64,000 nucleotides of DNA from Couchioplanes caeruleus (GTDB taxonomy: Bacteria; Actinomycetota; Actinomycetes; Mycobacteriales; Micromonosporaceae). The stretch lies in assembly GCF_023499255.1 (NCBI RefSeq), contig NZ_CP092183.1, forward strand, positions 5,700,501 through 5,764,500. Reading direction: 5' to 3'. Positions 25,963 through 34,896 of the stretch are shown here, piece by piece. The position numbers and the translations under genes were made by a program. The notes beneath the pieces were generated by a model. The model did no database searches, was not told the DNA's origin, and saw only the letters and a list, made by a program, of their open reading frames with translations. Each line of letters begins with the position of its first letter. Within the stretch, counting starts at the first letter, position 1.

Positions 25963-26346
25963 ATGGCCCGCATCCTGGTGGTCGACGACGACCCGGGCAT
26001 CCGCAGCCTGCTGACCGACGTGCTGGAGCTCGAGGACTACGAGGTCAGCGTGGCCGTGGACGGCCTGGCCGCGGTGCAGGCGGTGCAGACCGTGTCCCCG
26101 GACTTCGTCGTCCTGGACGTGATGATGCCCGGGCTGGACGGCTTCGCCGTGCTCGCGGCGATCCGCGCCCTGCCCGGCGAACCGGTCCCGGTGCTGATGC
26201 TGACCGCGGCGGCCGAACCGGGCACCGGCGCCCGGGCGTGGGCCGGCGGGGTCGACTACTACCTCGCCAAGCCGTTCTCCGCGGACGCCGTCCTGGACCT
26301 GATCGACGGCGTGCTCAGCCAGCAGGTCCCGGTGAGCGAGCGGTGA
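25963..26346 (+). CDS. Single-domain response regulator (CheY-like)
   Basis: 127 residues containing only a receiver: VVDDDPGIR, phospho-acceptor Asp52 in VVLDVMMPGLDG, LMLTAAAEP and Lys in YYLAKPFSADAV. The ATG at 25963 is preceded by GAGAGGATGG. It lies downstream of cassette B and is likely co-transcribed with it, acting as a phosphate sink or shuttle among the island's kinases. No output domain. Confidence 0.88.
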   Translation: MARILVVDDDPGIRSLLTDVLELEDYEVSVAVDGLAAVQAVQTVSPDFVVLDVMMPGLDGFAVLAAIRALPGEPVPVLMLTAAAEPGTGARAWAGGVDYYLAKPFSADAVLDLIDGVLSQQVPVSER

Positions 26347-26485
26347 ACCCGCCGGACCCACCTCAATTTCAGCTCAAGTCCTGCGCGGGCGCGCCGATGC
26401 TCCTTCACACGCCGGCCCCCGCCCTGTTCGCGGGTGCGGGTGAGCAAGGCGAAGACGTCCCGCCGTTAAGCGAGGTGTGCAGGTC

Positions 26486-28156
26486 ATGAGGAACAACCGT
26501 CGCCGCCGGATCGGGCTGGCCGCGGCCGCTGCGGTCACGGTGGCCGCCGTGCCCGCTCCGGCGGTCGCGCAACCGGTCGTGCTCTCCTGGCACGAGGTCG
26601 TGGTCACCGGTTCCGGCGCGGATGCCGCGGCGAGTGCCGTCGAGACGGCCGGCGGCCGGGTCGTGGCGTATCTGCCGGTGACCCGCGGCGTCGCGGCCCT
26701 GCTGCCGCGGGGCGCCGCGCTCGGACCGGGATGGACCGTGGCGCCGCAACGGGAGCTCACCGTCGCTGGCGCCACCTCTGACGGCGAGGGCAGCGCCACG
26801 ACCGTACGCCGGATGCTCGGCATGCCGGCCGCCGGGAACGAGGGCAAGGGCGTGACCGTCGCCGTCGTGGACACCGGCATCGCCGACGTCGCCGACCTCA
26901 CCGGGCGCGTGGCGGCCCGGGTGGACCTGACCGGTACGGGCGCCGGCGACGGGTACGGCCACGGCACCTTCATGGCCGGGCTGATCGCGGGCTCGGGAGC
27001 GGCCTCCGGCGGCGCGTACCGCGGGGTCGCCCCGGGCGCGGCCCTGGTAGACGTGAAGGTGGCCGACGCGGACGGGCGTACCGACCTGGTCACCGTGCTG
27101 CGGGGCCTGCAGTGGGTCAGCGACCACCGCAAGGACGTCGAGGTCCTCAACCTCTCGCTGTCCTCCGCGAGTCCGCTGCCGTACCAGGTCGACCCGCTGA
27201 ACCAGGCCCTCGAGTCGCTGTGGCGCCAGGGCGTCACGGTGGTGGTGCCCTCGGGCAACGAGGGCCCGGACGCCGGCTCGATCACCGCACCGGGCAACGA
27301 CCCCGTCCTGCTCACCACGGGCGGGCTGGACGCGGCGGGCACCGCCGGGCGCGGCGACGACGTGGTGGGCGTATGGTCCGGGCGCGGTCCCACCTCGCAG
27401 GGCGACGCCAAGCCGGACCTGGTCGCCGCCGGCGGTCACGTGGTCAGCCTGCGCTCGCCCGGCAGCGTGGTCGACCGGGGCAACCCGCAGGCCCGCGTCG
27501 ACGACACGTACTTCCGTGGGTCCGGAACCTCGATGGCCGCCGCGGTCACCTCCGGCGCCATCGCCGCGACGCTGGCGGTGCAGCCCAAGCTCGGCCCCGA
27601 CGCGATCAAGAACCTGCTGGTCGGCACCGCCTACCGCAGCACAGGCCTGACCGCCGCGGCGGGCGCGGGCGCCGGTGGCCTCGACGTCGGCGCCGTGCTC
27701 GCCGCCGCGCCGGCGTGGCGTACCAGCAGCGCGCAGAGCCGCTACGAGCATGACACCGAGACGGTACGCCGAGACGCGAAGCGCTGGTCCGCCTTCACCC
27801 AGGCCGTGGTGGCCGGCGACGGTCCGGCCGCGGAGCGCGCCTGGGCGCGGCTGAGCCCCGCGTCGCAGGACTGGGCAGCGCGGGCATGGGCGCAGCTCGA
27901 CCCGGCCGCCCGGGCATGGGCGGCACGGGCGTGGGCCGCGCGGGCCTGGGCCGGCGCGGACGACGGCTGGGCGGCACGCGCCTGGGCGGCCCGGGCGTGG
28001 GCGGCGCGGGCGTGGGCGTCCACGGACTGGGCGGCGCGGGCCTGGGCCGGTGAGGACTGGACCGCCCGCGCGTGGGCCGGCGAGGACTGGGCCGCGCGGG
28101 CCTGGGCCGCCGACCGGTGGAGCGCCTCGTCCTGGGCCTGGTTGCCACAGTCGTGA
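26486..28156 (+). CDS. Secreted subtilisin-like (S8) protease with a Trp/Ala/Arg repeat tail
   Basis: 556 residues from the ATG at 26486 (a GTG at 26477 is in frame). Signal peptide 1-31 ending PAPAVAQ, an inhibitor-I9-like propeptide to about residue 100, then the S8 domain with Asp129 (VAVVDTGIA), His159 (GYGHGTFMAG) and Ser349 (GSGTSMAAAV). The triad is complete. From about residue 450 the chain consists of repeated RAWA units with Asp/Glu-Asp breaks, ending WAWLPQS. Such Trp-rich tails may bind wall or membrane. The stop overlaps the GTG of the membrane kinase (GTGA), linking a secreted protease with a sensor. Confidence 0.88.
   Translation: MRNNRRRRIGLAAAAAVTVAAVPAPAVAQPVVLSWHEVVVTGSGADAAASAVETAGGRVVAYLPVTRGVAALLPRGAALGPGWTVAPQRELTVAGATSDGEGSATTVRRMLGMPAAGNEGKGVTVAVVDTGIADVADLTGRVAARVDLTGTGAGDGYGHGTFMAGLIAGSGAASGGAYRGVAPGAALVDVKVADADGRTDLVTVLRGLQWVSDHRKDVEVLNLSLSSASPLPYQVDPLNQALESLWRQGVTVVVPSGNEGPDAGSITAPGNDPVLLTTGGLDAAGTAGRGDDVVGVWSGRGPTSQGDAKPDLVAAGGHVVSLRSPGSVVDRGNPQARVDDTYFRGSGTSMAAAVTSGAIAATLAVQPKLGPDAIKNLLVGTAYRSTGLTAAAGAGAGGLDVGAVLAAAPAWRTSSAQSRYEHDTETVRRDAKRWSAFTQAVVAGDGPAAERAWARLSPASQDWAARAWAQLDPAARAWAARAWAARAWAGADDGWAARAWAARAWAARAWASTDWAARAWAGEDWTARAWAGEDWAARAWAADRWSASSWAWLPQS
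27838..28140 (+). repeat. Tandem repeats encoding RAWA units in the protease tail
   Basis: Eleven RAWA motifs occur in about 100 codons, most as WAARAWA or WAARAWAGED. The DNA is a near-tandem array of GCGGGCGTGGGC-like units, with third-base variation showing it is translated and under selection. Copy number may vary between strains. Confidence 0.85.
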
Positions 28157-30396
28157 CCATCCCGTCGCACGAGGCCGGCCGCCCGCTCCTGCAGCGGGCG
28201 GCCGGCGCCGTGCGCGGGTACGCCGGGGATCCGATCCTGCGCCGAGTGGCCGCGGTGGTGACGCTGGGCGCCGCCATGGGCGCCGTCGTGCTCGTCGCGC
28301 TGCCCGGCCGGGTGAGCGTGCTGGCCGGGGTGGGTGTACCGGCGGCGTGGCTGGTGCCGGGCCTCGTCGTGCTGACCTGCCTGGCCGAGATCACGGTGGT
28401 GCGGCTGCGCCACGGCGAGGCGGTCGAGGAGCTGAGCCTCTACGAGGCCGCGCTGATCATCGACGTGCTGCTACTGCCGCCCCGGGACGCGCTGCTGGCC
28501 GCCGTCGCCGGGCTGGTGCTGGCGAGCGTGGTGCAGCGGCGCCCGGCGGTGAAGGCGCTGTTCAACCTCGGTACGTACACCGCCGCCGTGTCGGTGCTGA
28601 TCCTGCTGGCCCAGCTCATCGGCGGCGCGGGCGGCGCCCTGACGGCCCGGGTGCTGGCCGGCGTCCTGATCGGCACGCTCGCCTTCACGATGGTCAACCT
28701 GTGCTGCCTGGCCCAGATCCTGGCCGTCATCAACGGCGTGCCCGCGTGGTCGATCGTCCGGGACGAGGCCCGGCTGTCGGTGTCCATGGCGCTCGGCACG
28801 GTGGCGACCGGCCTCACCACGACCGCCGTCGCCCTGCACGCGCCGGTGCTGCTGCCGTTCATGGCCATGCCCGCGATCGCCGTCACGTACGCGTACCGAG
28901 CCGCGGCCCGCGAGGCCGACGAGCGGTCGCGCTCCTCGGCACTGTTGCAACTGTCCGAGGCGCTCGCCGGGCGTGAGGACGTCATCCGCCGGTTCCTCGT
29001 GCTGGTCCGCGAGGCGTTCGACGCGGACGTCGGGGTGATCGTGCTGTCCGGCGCCGACGTGGCGCTGTCGGTCGAGGCGGATGAGCCCTCGGCGGTGCGC
29101 ACCGGACCGCCCCCGGCGTACCTCGCGAGTCTGGTCGAGACGGACGCTCCCGTGCAGCTCACCGAGAACCTGCCGGCCGGCCTGCGGCACGCGGTCGTCA
29201 TCCCGGTGGAGGGCGGCGGCGGCCGGTTCGGCGCCGTGGCGTTCGCCAGCCGCAGCCGCCGGCGGATGTCCACCGGCGACGTCACGCTGCTGGTCTCGCT
29301 GGGCAGCGCGCTGGCGGTGGCCATCCGCGGCGCCGAGCACCTCGAACGGCTCACCGAGGAGCGCAGCAAGCTGCAGGCCGTCGTGGAACAGTCGGCCGAG
29401 GGCATCATGGTCGTCGACGGCGCCGGGCTGGTCCAGGTCTGGAACCAAGCGCTGGGCGAGATCGCCGGCGTCCCCGCCGCGGAGGCGACCGGCCGACCGC
29501 TGAGCGCCCTGCTGGAGGTGCCGGCCGAGGCGGAGCGCGCGGAGCTGCTGCCGGTGGGCGAGGAGACGCCCCGGGTCGCCACCGAGCTGACGGTGCGCCG
29601 CCCGGACGGCGAGGAGCGGCGCCTGCGGCTCGCCCACTCGGCCATCTTCGCGGGCGGCGAGCTGGTCCGCGACGTCGTCGTGATCAGCGACCTGACCCGC
29701 GAGTACCGCACCGAGCGGCTGAAGTCGGACTTCATCGCCATGGTGTCGCACGAGCTGCGGACTCCGCTCACGCCGATCCTGGGGTACGTCGACCTGCTGC
29801 GTACCCGTGGCGAACGGGTGACACCGCAGAAGCGCGCCGATGCGCTGGCCCTGATCGGTGACCGGGCAGCGCACCTGTCCCGGCTGGTCGAGGACCTGCT
29901 GCTGGCGTCCCGGGTCGGCGACCGCCCCGACAAGGCCGGGCTGCAGGTCAGCGTGGCGACGCACGACCTGGCCGCGATCGTGCGGCAGGCCGTCGGGGAC
30001 CTGGGCTCCGACCGGGTCGTCCTCGTCGAGGCGGGCGGGGACTGGCCGGCTCGCTGCGACAGCGGCCGGACGGTCCAGGTGCTCACGAACCTCATCGGCA
30101 ACGGGCTCAAATACTCAGCCGAGGACCGTACGGTCGAGGTCTCCCTGCGCCGCACCGAAGACATGCTGCACGTCGACGTCCGCGATCACGGGCGCGGCAT
30201 TCCCTCAGATTCGCTGGAGAAGGTCTTCGAGAAGTTCCACCGCGTCGAGGACCCCATGACCATGAGCACCAGCGGCACCGGGCTGGGTCTGTTCATCGCC
30301 CGCAGCCTCGCCCGCACCATGGGCGGCGACGTCACGCTGGAGTCCCGAATCGACGCGGGGTCCGTTTTCACGCTGTCCTTGCTGCCAGCAGCCTGA
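28153..30396 (+). CDS. Membrane histidine kinase coupled to the S8 protease
   Basis: 747 residues. The GTG at 28153 overlaps the protease TGA. Residues 30-250 contain about seven membrane helices in a MASE-like N-terminal module (ELSLYEAALIIDVLLLPP, FNLGTYTAAVSVLILL), then a GAF-like domain, a PAS domain (AVVEQSAEGIMVVDGAG), HisKA with IAMVSHELRTPLTPILGY (His533) and HATPase_c with NLIGNGLKYS, DHGRGIPSDSLEKVFEKF and GTGLGLFIA. It belongs to the classical VSHELRTPL kinase class, unlike the two HEINTP kinases before it. No regulator follows directly; the nearest receiver proteins are upstream. Confidence 0.88.
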   Translation: MTIPSHEAGRPLLQRAAGAVRGYAGDPILRRVAAVVTLGAAMGAVVLVALPGRVSVLAGVGVPAAWLVPGLVVLTCLAEITVVRLRHGEAVEELSLYEAALIIDVLLLPPRDALLAAVAGLVLASVVQRRPAVKALFNLGTYTAAVSVLILLAQLIGGAGGALTARVLAGVLIGTLAFTMVNLCCLAQILAVINGVPAWSIVRDEARLSVSMALGTVATGLTTTAVALHAPVLLPFMAMPAIAVTYAYRAAAREADERSRSSALLQLSEALAGREDVIRRFLVLVREAFDADVGVIVLSGADVALSVEADEPSAVRTGPPPAYLASLVETDAPVQLTENLPAGLRHAVVIPVEGGGGRFGAVAFASRSRRRMSTGDVTLLVSLGSALAVAIRGAEHLERLTEERSKLQAVVEQSAEGIMVVDGAGLVQVWNQALGEIAGVPAAEATGRPLSALLEVPAEAERAELLPVGEETPRVATELTVRRPDGEERRLRLAHSAIFAGGELVRDVVVISDLTREYRTERLKSDFIAMVSHELRTPLTPILGYVDLLRTRGERVTPQKRADALALIGDRAAHLSRLVEDLLLASRVGDRPDKAGLQVSVATHDLAAIVRQAVGDLGSDRVVLVEAGGDWPARCDSGRTVQVLTNLIGNGLKYSAEDRTVEVSLRRTEDMLHVDVRDHGRGIPSDSLEKVFEKFHRVEDPMTMSTSGTGLGLFIARSLARTMGGDVTLESRIDAGSVFTLSLLPAA

Positions 30397-30592
30397 GGCC
30401 AACTTCCCGGAATGCCTGCGCGCCTCGCGCGGCTGGTTCAGAGAGCGGCACCAAGCCGATGCCTGACGGCGTACAGGCCCGGTGCAGACCCGCATACAAC
30501 TCCCACCCGACCGGCGGTCGCTGCCGGCGCCGAGGTGATGGGAGGACTCGTGGCGGTGGTTCGGCGTCGCCGGCGAGGGTAAGCGAACTCTC

Positions 30593-33061
30593 GTGAAAAG
30601 CGAGGTCAACGACCGGTTCGTGCGCGTCCGGGGTGCCGCCGAGCACAACCTTCGGAACGTCGACGTCGACATTCCCCGCGATGCCATGGTCGCCTTCACC
30701 GGCGTCTCCGGTTCGGGCAAGTCCTCGCTGGCCTTCGGCACGCTCTACGCCGAGGCGCAGCGCCGGTACTTCGAGTCCGTCGCGCCGTACGCCCGCCGGT
30801 TGTTGCAGCAGGTCGGTGCGCCGCACGTACAGGAGATCACCGGCCTGCCCCCGGCCGTGGCCCTGCAACAGCGTCGCGGGGCAGCCAGTTCGCGGTCGAC
30901 GGTCGGCACCATCACCACGCTGTCCAACCTGCTGCGGATGCTCTACTCGCGCGCCGGGACCTACCCGCCGGACGCCCCGCGGCTGGAGGCCGAGGCGTTC
31001 TCCCCCAACACCGCGGCCGGCGCCTGCTCACGGTGTCACGGACTGGGCGTCGTGCACGACGTCGCCGAGGACCTGCTCGTCCCCGACCCGTCGCTGAGCA
31101 TCCGCGACGGCGCCATCGCGGCCTGGCCGGGCGCCTGGCAGGGCGCCAACCTGCGCAGCGTCGTGAAAGGTCTGGGAATTGACATCGACAGACCGTGGCG
31201 CAAGCTCAGGAAGAAGGACCGGGACTGGCTGCTCTACACCGACGAGCAGCCGTCCGTCCTCGTCGGGCCCGAGCCTGACCGCATCGACAGCGGCTACTAC
31301 GGGAAGTTCTGGAGCGCCCGTCGGCACGTCATGCACGTGCTCGCCGACTCCAAGAGCGACCGGATGCGCGAGCGGGCGATGCGGTTCGTCCGGAGCGTCC
31401 CCTGCCCGGTGTGCCAGGGCAGCGGCCTGCGCCCGGAGGCGCTCGCGGTGACCTTCGCCGGCCACACCATCGCCGACGTCAACGCGATGCCCCTGGCCGC
31501 CGTCGTGGGGCTCCTGGGGCCCGCGGCGGGGTTGTCCGGTGCTGCGGCTGCCACGCCGACCGCCGAGTCCGGGGAGACGACCGAGGTCGCGGTCCGGCTC
31601 TGCGCTGACCTGGTCACGCGCGTCGAGGTGCTGCTGGACCTCGGCCTGGGGTACCTCAGCCTCGGGCGCCGCTCGACGACGCTGTCGCCGGGCGAGGCGC
31701 AGCGCCTGCGTATCGCCACCCAGTTGCGTTCGGGGCTGTTCGGTGTCGTCTACGTGCTCGACGAGCCCTCCGCGGGCCTGCACCCGGCCGACGCGGAGCC
31801 ACTGCTGGACGTGCTGGACCGGCTGAAGGCGGCGGGCAACTCGCTGTTCGTCGTGGAGCACGACATGGACGTGGTCCGGCGGGCGGATTGGGTGGTCGAC
31901 ATCGGCCCCGGCGCGGGCGAGAGCGGCGGACGCGTGCTGTACAGCGGTCCGGTACCCGGCCTCGAACAGGTCCACGAGTCGGCAACCAGCCGGTACCTGT
32001 TCGGCCGTGCCGAGCCGCTCGACCATCGGCCGCGTACGCCCCAGGGCTGGCTGCACCTGCGCGGCGTCTCGCGCCACAACCTGCGTGGTGTGTCCGTCGA
32101 CGTGCCGATCCGGGTGCTGACCGCGGTAACCGGGGTGTCCGGTTCCGGGAAGTCAACCCTGGTCACGCAGGTGCTTGCCGAGATCGTGCGGCGTCACCTC
32201 GGGCTGGCGAGCGACGAGCCCGACGAGGCGGAGCTCGACGTCGACGTGCGGGACGCGGCAGGGCTCGACTCGTTCGACCGGCTGGTCCTGGTCGATCAGC
32301 GGCCCATCGGCCGCACGCCCCGATCCAATCTGGCCACCTACACCGGGATGTTCGACGCGGTGCGCAAGCTGTACGCGGCGACGGACGAGGCGCAGGCACG
32401 CGGGTACGGGGCCGGGCGGTTTTCCTTCAACGTCGCGGAGGGGCGGTGCGAGACCTGCCAGGGCGAGGGGTTCGTCGCGGTCGAACTGCTGTTCCTGCCC
32501 GGGACCTACGCGCCGTGCCCGGCCTGCCACGGCGCGCGGTACAACGCGGAGACGCTGGAGGTGACCTATCGCGGCAGGAACATCGCGGACGTGCTGGCAA
32601 TGTCGGTCGACGACGCCGCCAAGTTCCTCGCCGACGTCCCGCCCGCCTCCCGAAGCCTCGAGACGCTCCGGGAGGTGGGGCTGGGCTACCTGCGGCTGGG
32701 CCAACCGGCGACCGAGCTCAGCGGTGGCGAAGCCCAGCGCATCAAGCTCGCCACCGAGTTGCAACGGGCCCGCCGCGGCCACGCGCTCTACCTGCTCGAC
32801 GAGCCGACCGCGGGGCTGCACCCCGCGGACATCGCGCTGCTGCTGCGGCAACTGCATCGGCTCGTCGACGCGGGCAACACCGTCGTCCTGGTCGAGCACG
32901 ACCTGGACACGATCGCCGGCGCCGACTGGGTCGTCGACCTCGGCCCGGGCGGTGGGGACGCGGGCGGCCGGATCGTCGCGACGGGCCCTCCCGACACGAT
33001 TGCCGAGGCAGGGGACAGCGCGACCGGACGCTATCTGGCGCGCCGCCTCGAACGCTCCTGA
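30593..33061 (+). CDS. UvrA-like excinuclease ATPase (short, UvrA2/DrrC type)
   Basis: 822 residues from a GTG, with tandem ABC ATPase halves: Walker A VSGSGKSSL (about residue 40) and VSGSGKSTL (about 517), signatures LSPGEAQRLRIA and LSGGEAQRIKLA, and Walker B VLDEPSAGL and LLDEPTAGL. Zinc-binding pairs CSRCHG, CPVCQG and CETCQG/CPACHG are present. Canonical UvrA is about 950 residues; the UvrB-binding region between the first Walker A and the signature is shortened here, as in UvrA2 and the drug-resistance protein DrrC. Likely role: DNA-adduct or intercalator tolerance rather than standard excision repair. Monocistronic. Confidence 0.85.
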   Translation: MKSEVNDRFVRVRGAAEHNLRNVDVDIPRDAMVAFTGVSGSGKSSLAFGTLYAEAQRRYFESVAPYARRLLQQVGAPHVQEITGLPPAVALQQRRGAASSRSTVGTITTLSNLLRMLYSRAGTYPPDAPRLEAEAFSPNTAAGACSRCHGLGVVHDVAEDLLVPDPSLSIRDGAIAAWPGAWQGANLRSVVKGLGIDIDRPWRKLRKKDRDWLLYTDEQPSVLVGPEPDRIDSGYYGKFWSARRHVMHVLADSKSDRMRERAMRFVRSVPCPVCQGSGLRPEALAVTFAGHTIADVNAMPLAAVVGLLGPAAGLSGAAAATPTAESGETTEVAVRLCADLVTRVEVLLDLGLGYLSLGRRSTTLSPGEAQRLRIATQLRSGLFGVVYVLDEPSAGLHPADAEPLLDVLDRLKAAGNSLFVVEHDMDVVRRADWVVDIGPGAGESGGRVLYSGPVPGLEQVHESATSRYLFGRAEPLDHRPRTPQGWLHLRGVSRHNLRGVSVDVPIRVLTAVTGVSGSGKSTLVTQVLAEIVRRHLGLASDEPDEAELDVDVRDAAGLDSFDRLVLVDQRPIGRTPRSNLATYTGMFDAVRKLYAATDEAQARGYGAGRFSFNVAEGRCETCQGEGFVAVELLFLPGTYAPCPACHGARYNAETLEVTYRGRNIADVLAMSVDDAAKFLADVPPASRSLETLREVGLGYLRLGQPATELSGGEAQRIKLATELQRARRGHALYLLDEPTAGLHPADIALLLRQLHRLVDAGNTVVLVEHDLDTIAGADWVVDLGPGGGDAGGRIVATGPPDTIAEAGDSATGRYLARRLERS

Positions 33062-33203
33062 GCGGGTGTCCCCCGGCCGTCAGCGCTTCCTGCCGTACTC
33101 GATCGCCTCGATGATCCGTGGGCGCAGCCCGGCGGCGCAGCCGGTGGCCCGGCCACGGCGATCCCTACGGCAGGTCCACCGCGGGTTCCGCCTCCTCGGC
33201 GTA

Positions 33204-33320
33204 TCAGCGGAATGCGCCGGTGGCCGCGATGGTGGGGTCGAGGACGATCTTGATGGCGCCGTCCTGCTACTTCTGGAACGCCTCGTACGCCGCAATCGCT
33301 CGTTCAAGGTCGGCTACAAC
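33204..33320 (-). pseudogene. C-terminal remnant of a zinc-type alcohol dehydrogenase, in a degraded region
   Basis: On the minus strand ERAIAAYEAFQK, a TAG stop, then QDGAIKIVLDP and TGAFR with a final stop match the usual C-terminus of zinc-dependent medium-chain dehydrogenases. The TAG sits where CAG or AAG would be expected. Nothing recognisable of the rest of the enzyme remains; 33330-33609 holds only broken frames. The family call rests on one short motif. Confidence 0.35.
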
Positions 33321-33609
33321 CCCCCGACCGTTCGGGAACCTGCCGTTGAGGTTCTGCTTCTTCAGCAGCGCGATGACCCAAGTGCCCAGGACCATGCCCG
33401 GGGTCCTGCCGAGCGGCGAGCGCCCCGGCTGGCCTCGTAGCTGGTGCCGAGCAGGTCCTTCCGGAAGCAACCGCTGGAGGTCCGCTGCTGGGTACTTGGC
33501 CATCGCCGTGGTCCACGGCGAGCCCGCGAAGGTGGCCTGTCTGTTGGCCTTCTTGGTGGCGAAGTCCCGGTCGAGCCGACACCGTGATGGCGAGCAGCGC
33601 GCCCCCTTT

Positions 33610-34122
33610 TCACCCTTCCTCTTCCACGTAGGACTTCGGGTCCCTGTCGACGGGCGTGATCCCGTACGCATGCTCGTTCTCATAGGCGATGAACGCCAGT
33701 GCGATGTCGTGACGGGTCTGCAGGTCGGCGTGCCGGCGGAAATCAGCCAGATCCTGGCGCTCCTCCTCCGCCATGTGGTCGCTGTTGGCGATCCGCGCCT
33801 CGGTGACCCGCTCCCACCAGGCGTCGCTGCCCGTCGCCAGACCGGCCACCTTCCGGACGGCGTCGCGGATCTCGTTGTGGTCCTTGATCGCATCCTCGGT
33901 CTCATCCCGGGCATTGTCGGCGTCGCTGGCCCCGCGGCCGACGGTCAGCAGTCTTGGATAGAAGAACTTCTCCTCGGCTGCCGCATGGACCTCCAGCAAC
34001 ACCTCGAGGCGACTCCAGATCGCCGCGAGAGCAACCACATCATCACGGGGAACCTCGTCCAGCAGCGCGAACGTACGCCGCTGCTCGTGATGCTGAAACA
34101 AGATGAGTTCGGTGATATCCAT
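33610..34122 (-). CDS. Hemerythrin/HHE-domain protein
   Basis: 170 residues from the ATG at 34122 (MDITELILFQHHEQR). The iron- or metal-binding HHE pattern is visible: FQHHEQ, EVHAAAEEKFFYP, IKDHNEIRDAV and ANSDHMAEEERQDL, giving the His/Glu set of a four-helix bundle. Such proteins bind a di-iron centre and sense or handle oxygen, NO or oxidants in the cytosol. The C-terminal 40 residues are an acidic extension. It stands alone on the minus strand beside degraded DNA. Confidence 0.8.
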   Translation of the reverse strand: MDITELILFQHHEQRRTFALLDEVPRDDVVALAAIWSRLEVLLEVHAAAEEKFFYPRLLTVGRGASDADNARDETEDAIKDHNEIRDAVRKVAGLATGSDAWWERVTEARIANSDHMAEEERQDLADFRRHADLQTRHDIALAFIAYENEHAYGITPVDRDPKSYVEEEG

Positions 34123-34309
34123 GCCCTGGCTCCTACCCCACAATCCCCCCGCGAAAAGGGCGCCGGCGCGCCCGAGTCAGACCGGCACAACGAGCCGACG
34201 TAGTGCATCCGCGGCGGACGACGCGGGGCGACCGAGCAGCATCCGACGCAGACTACGTAGGCGCCGGCGAACCATCCACGTGTTGCCTCCCACCGCCCTG
34301 CGCCATGGG

Positions 34310-34603
34310 TCAGTTGGGGCCTGTGCGACCGAAGGGCGACGCGGCGCCGTCCGGGGACGGCCGCAGCCGACGCCCGGCTTCCGACGTCGGGTCAGGGTCG
34401 CCCGGCGGGTGCTGCACAGCCTCCTCCGCAGCGTCATGCTCCTCGGGCTCGGGGCCATGGCCGTACTCCTGCTCGGCGCCCGCGTCCTCCCCGGTCAGAT
34501 CGTCGACCTGCCCGTCCTGGGAGTAGATGGCCATGGCCTGGGTCAGCTCGGATAGCGGCAACTTGCGCTCGTCTCTCCAGATACCGTCAGTTGATTCCGT
34601 CAT
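34310..34603 (-). CDS. Small acidic hypothetical protein (97 aa)
   Basis: Starts at ATG 34603, with a G-rich stretch (GTAGGGG) upstream. The N-terminal 40 residues (MTESTDGIWRDERKLPLS, then LTQAMAIYSQDGQVDDLTG) look structured; the rest is Glu/Pro/Gly-rich and probably disordered. It sits 187 bases upstream of the hemerythrin-like gene on the same strand. No family recognised. Confidence 0.45.
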   Translation of the reverse strand: MTESTDGIWRDERKLPLSELTQAMAIYSQDGQVDDLTGEDAGAEQEYGHGPEPEEHDAAEEAVQHPPGDPDPTSEAGRRLRPSPDGAASPFGRTGPN

Positions 34604-34896
34604 GGGGGTCCCCTACCCGGCTGGTTGCGCTCTAGTACTACCGCGGTGGGTCTACCTCGCATCACCCTGGACACATCGCGGCCCTCGGGCGGCGCCAGGT
34701 GGCGCGAGAACCGCATCGCCGCGGTGGTCGCCCCAGCGCCGGGCCGCAACAACGCACCGTCGGCGCGCCGGTGTGACGGTTTCCTACGCGAGCGCTTGCC
34801 CTTCATTCACCGCCGGGTAGTCGTGTGGATCTCTCCGACCGGGGTAAACGCGGGCCGGCGGTCGCCACAGTGGCCAGGCCGCCACCGGGAGGACAC

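Noticed and set aside
27838..28140. Possible CRISPR or satellite array
   Set aside because: The repeats are in frame, lack spacers and encode the protease tail.
30593..33061. Housekeeping uvrA
   Set aside because: It is about 130 residues shorter than normal UvrA, with the UvrB-binding part reduced, so the UvrA2/DrrC-like class fits better.
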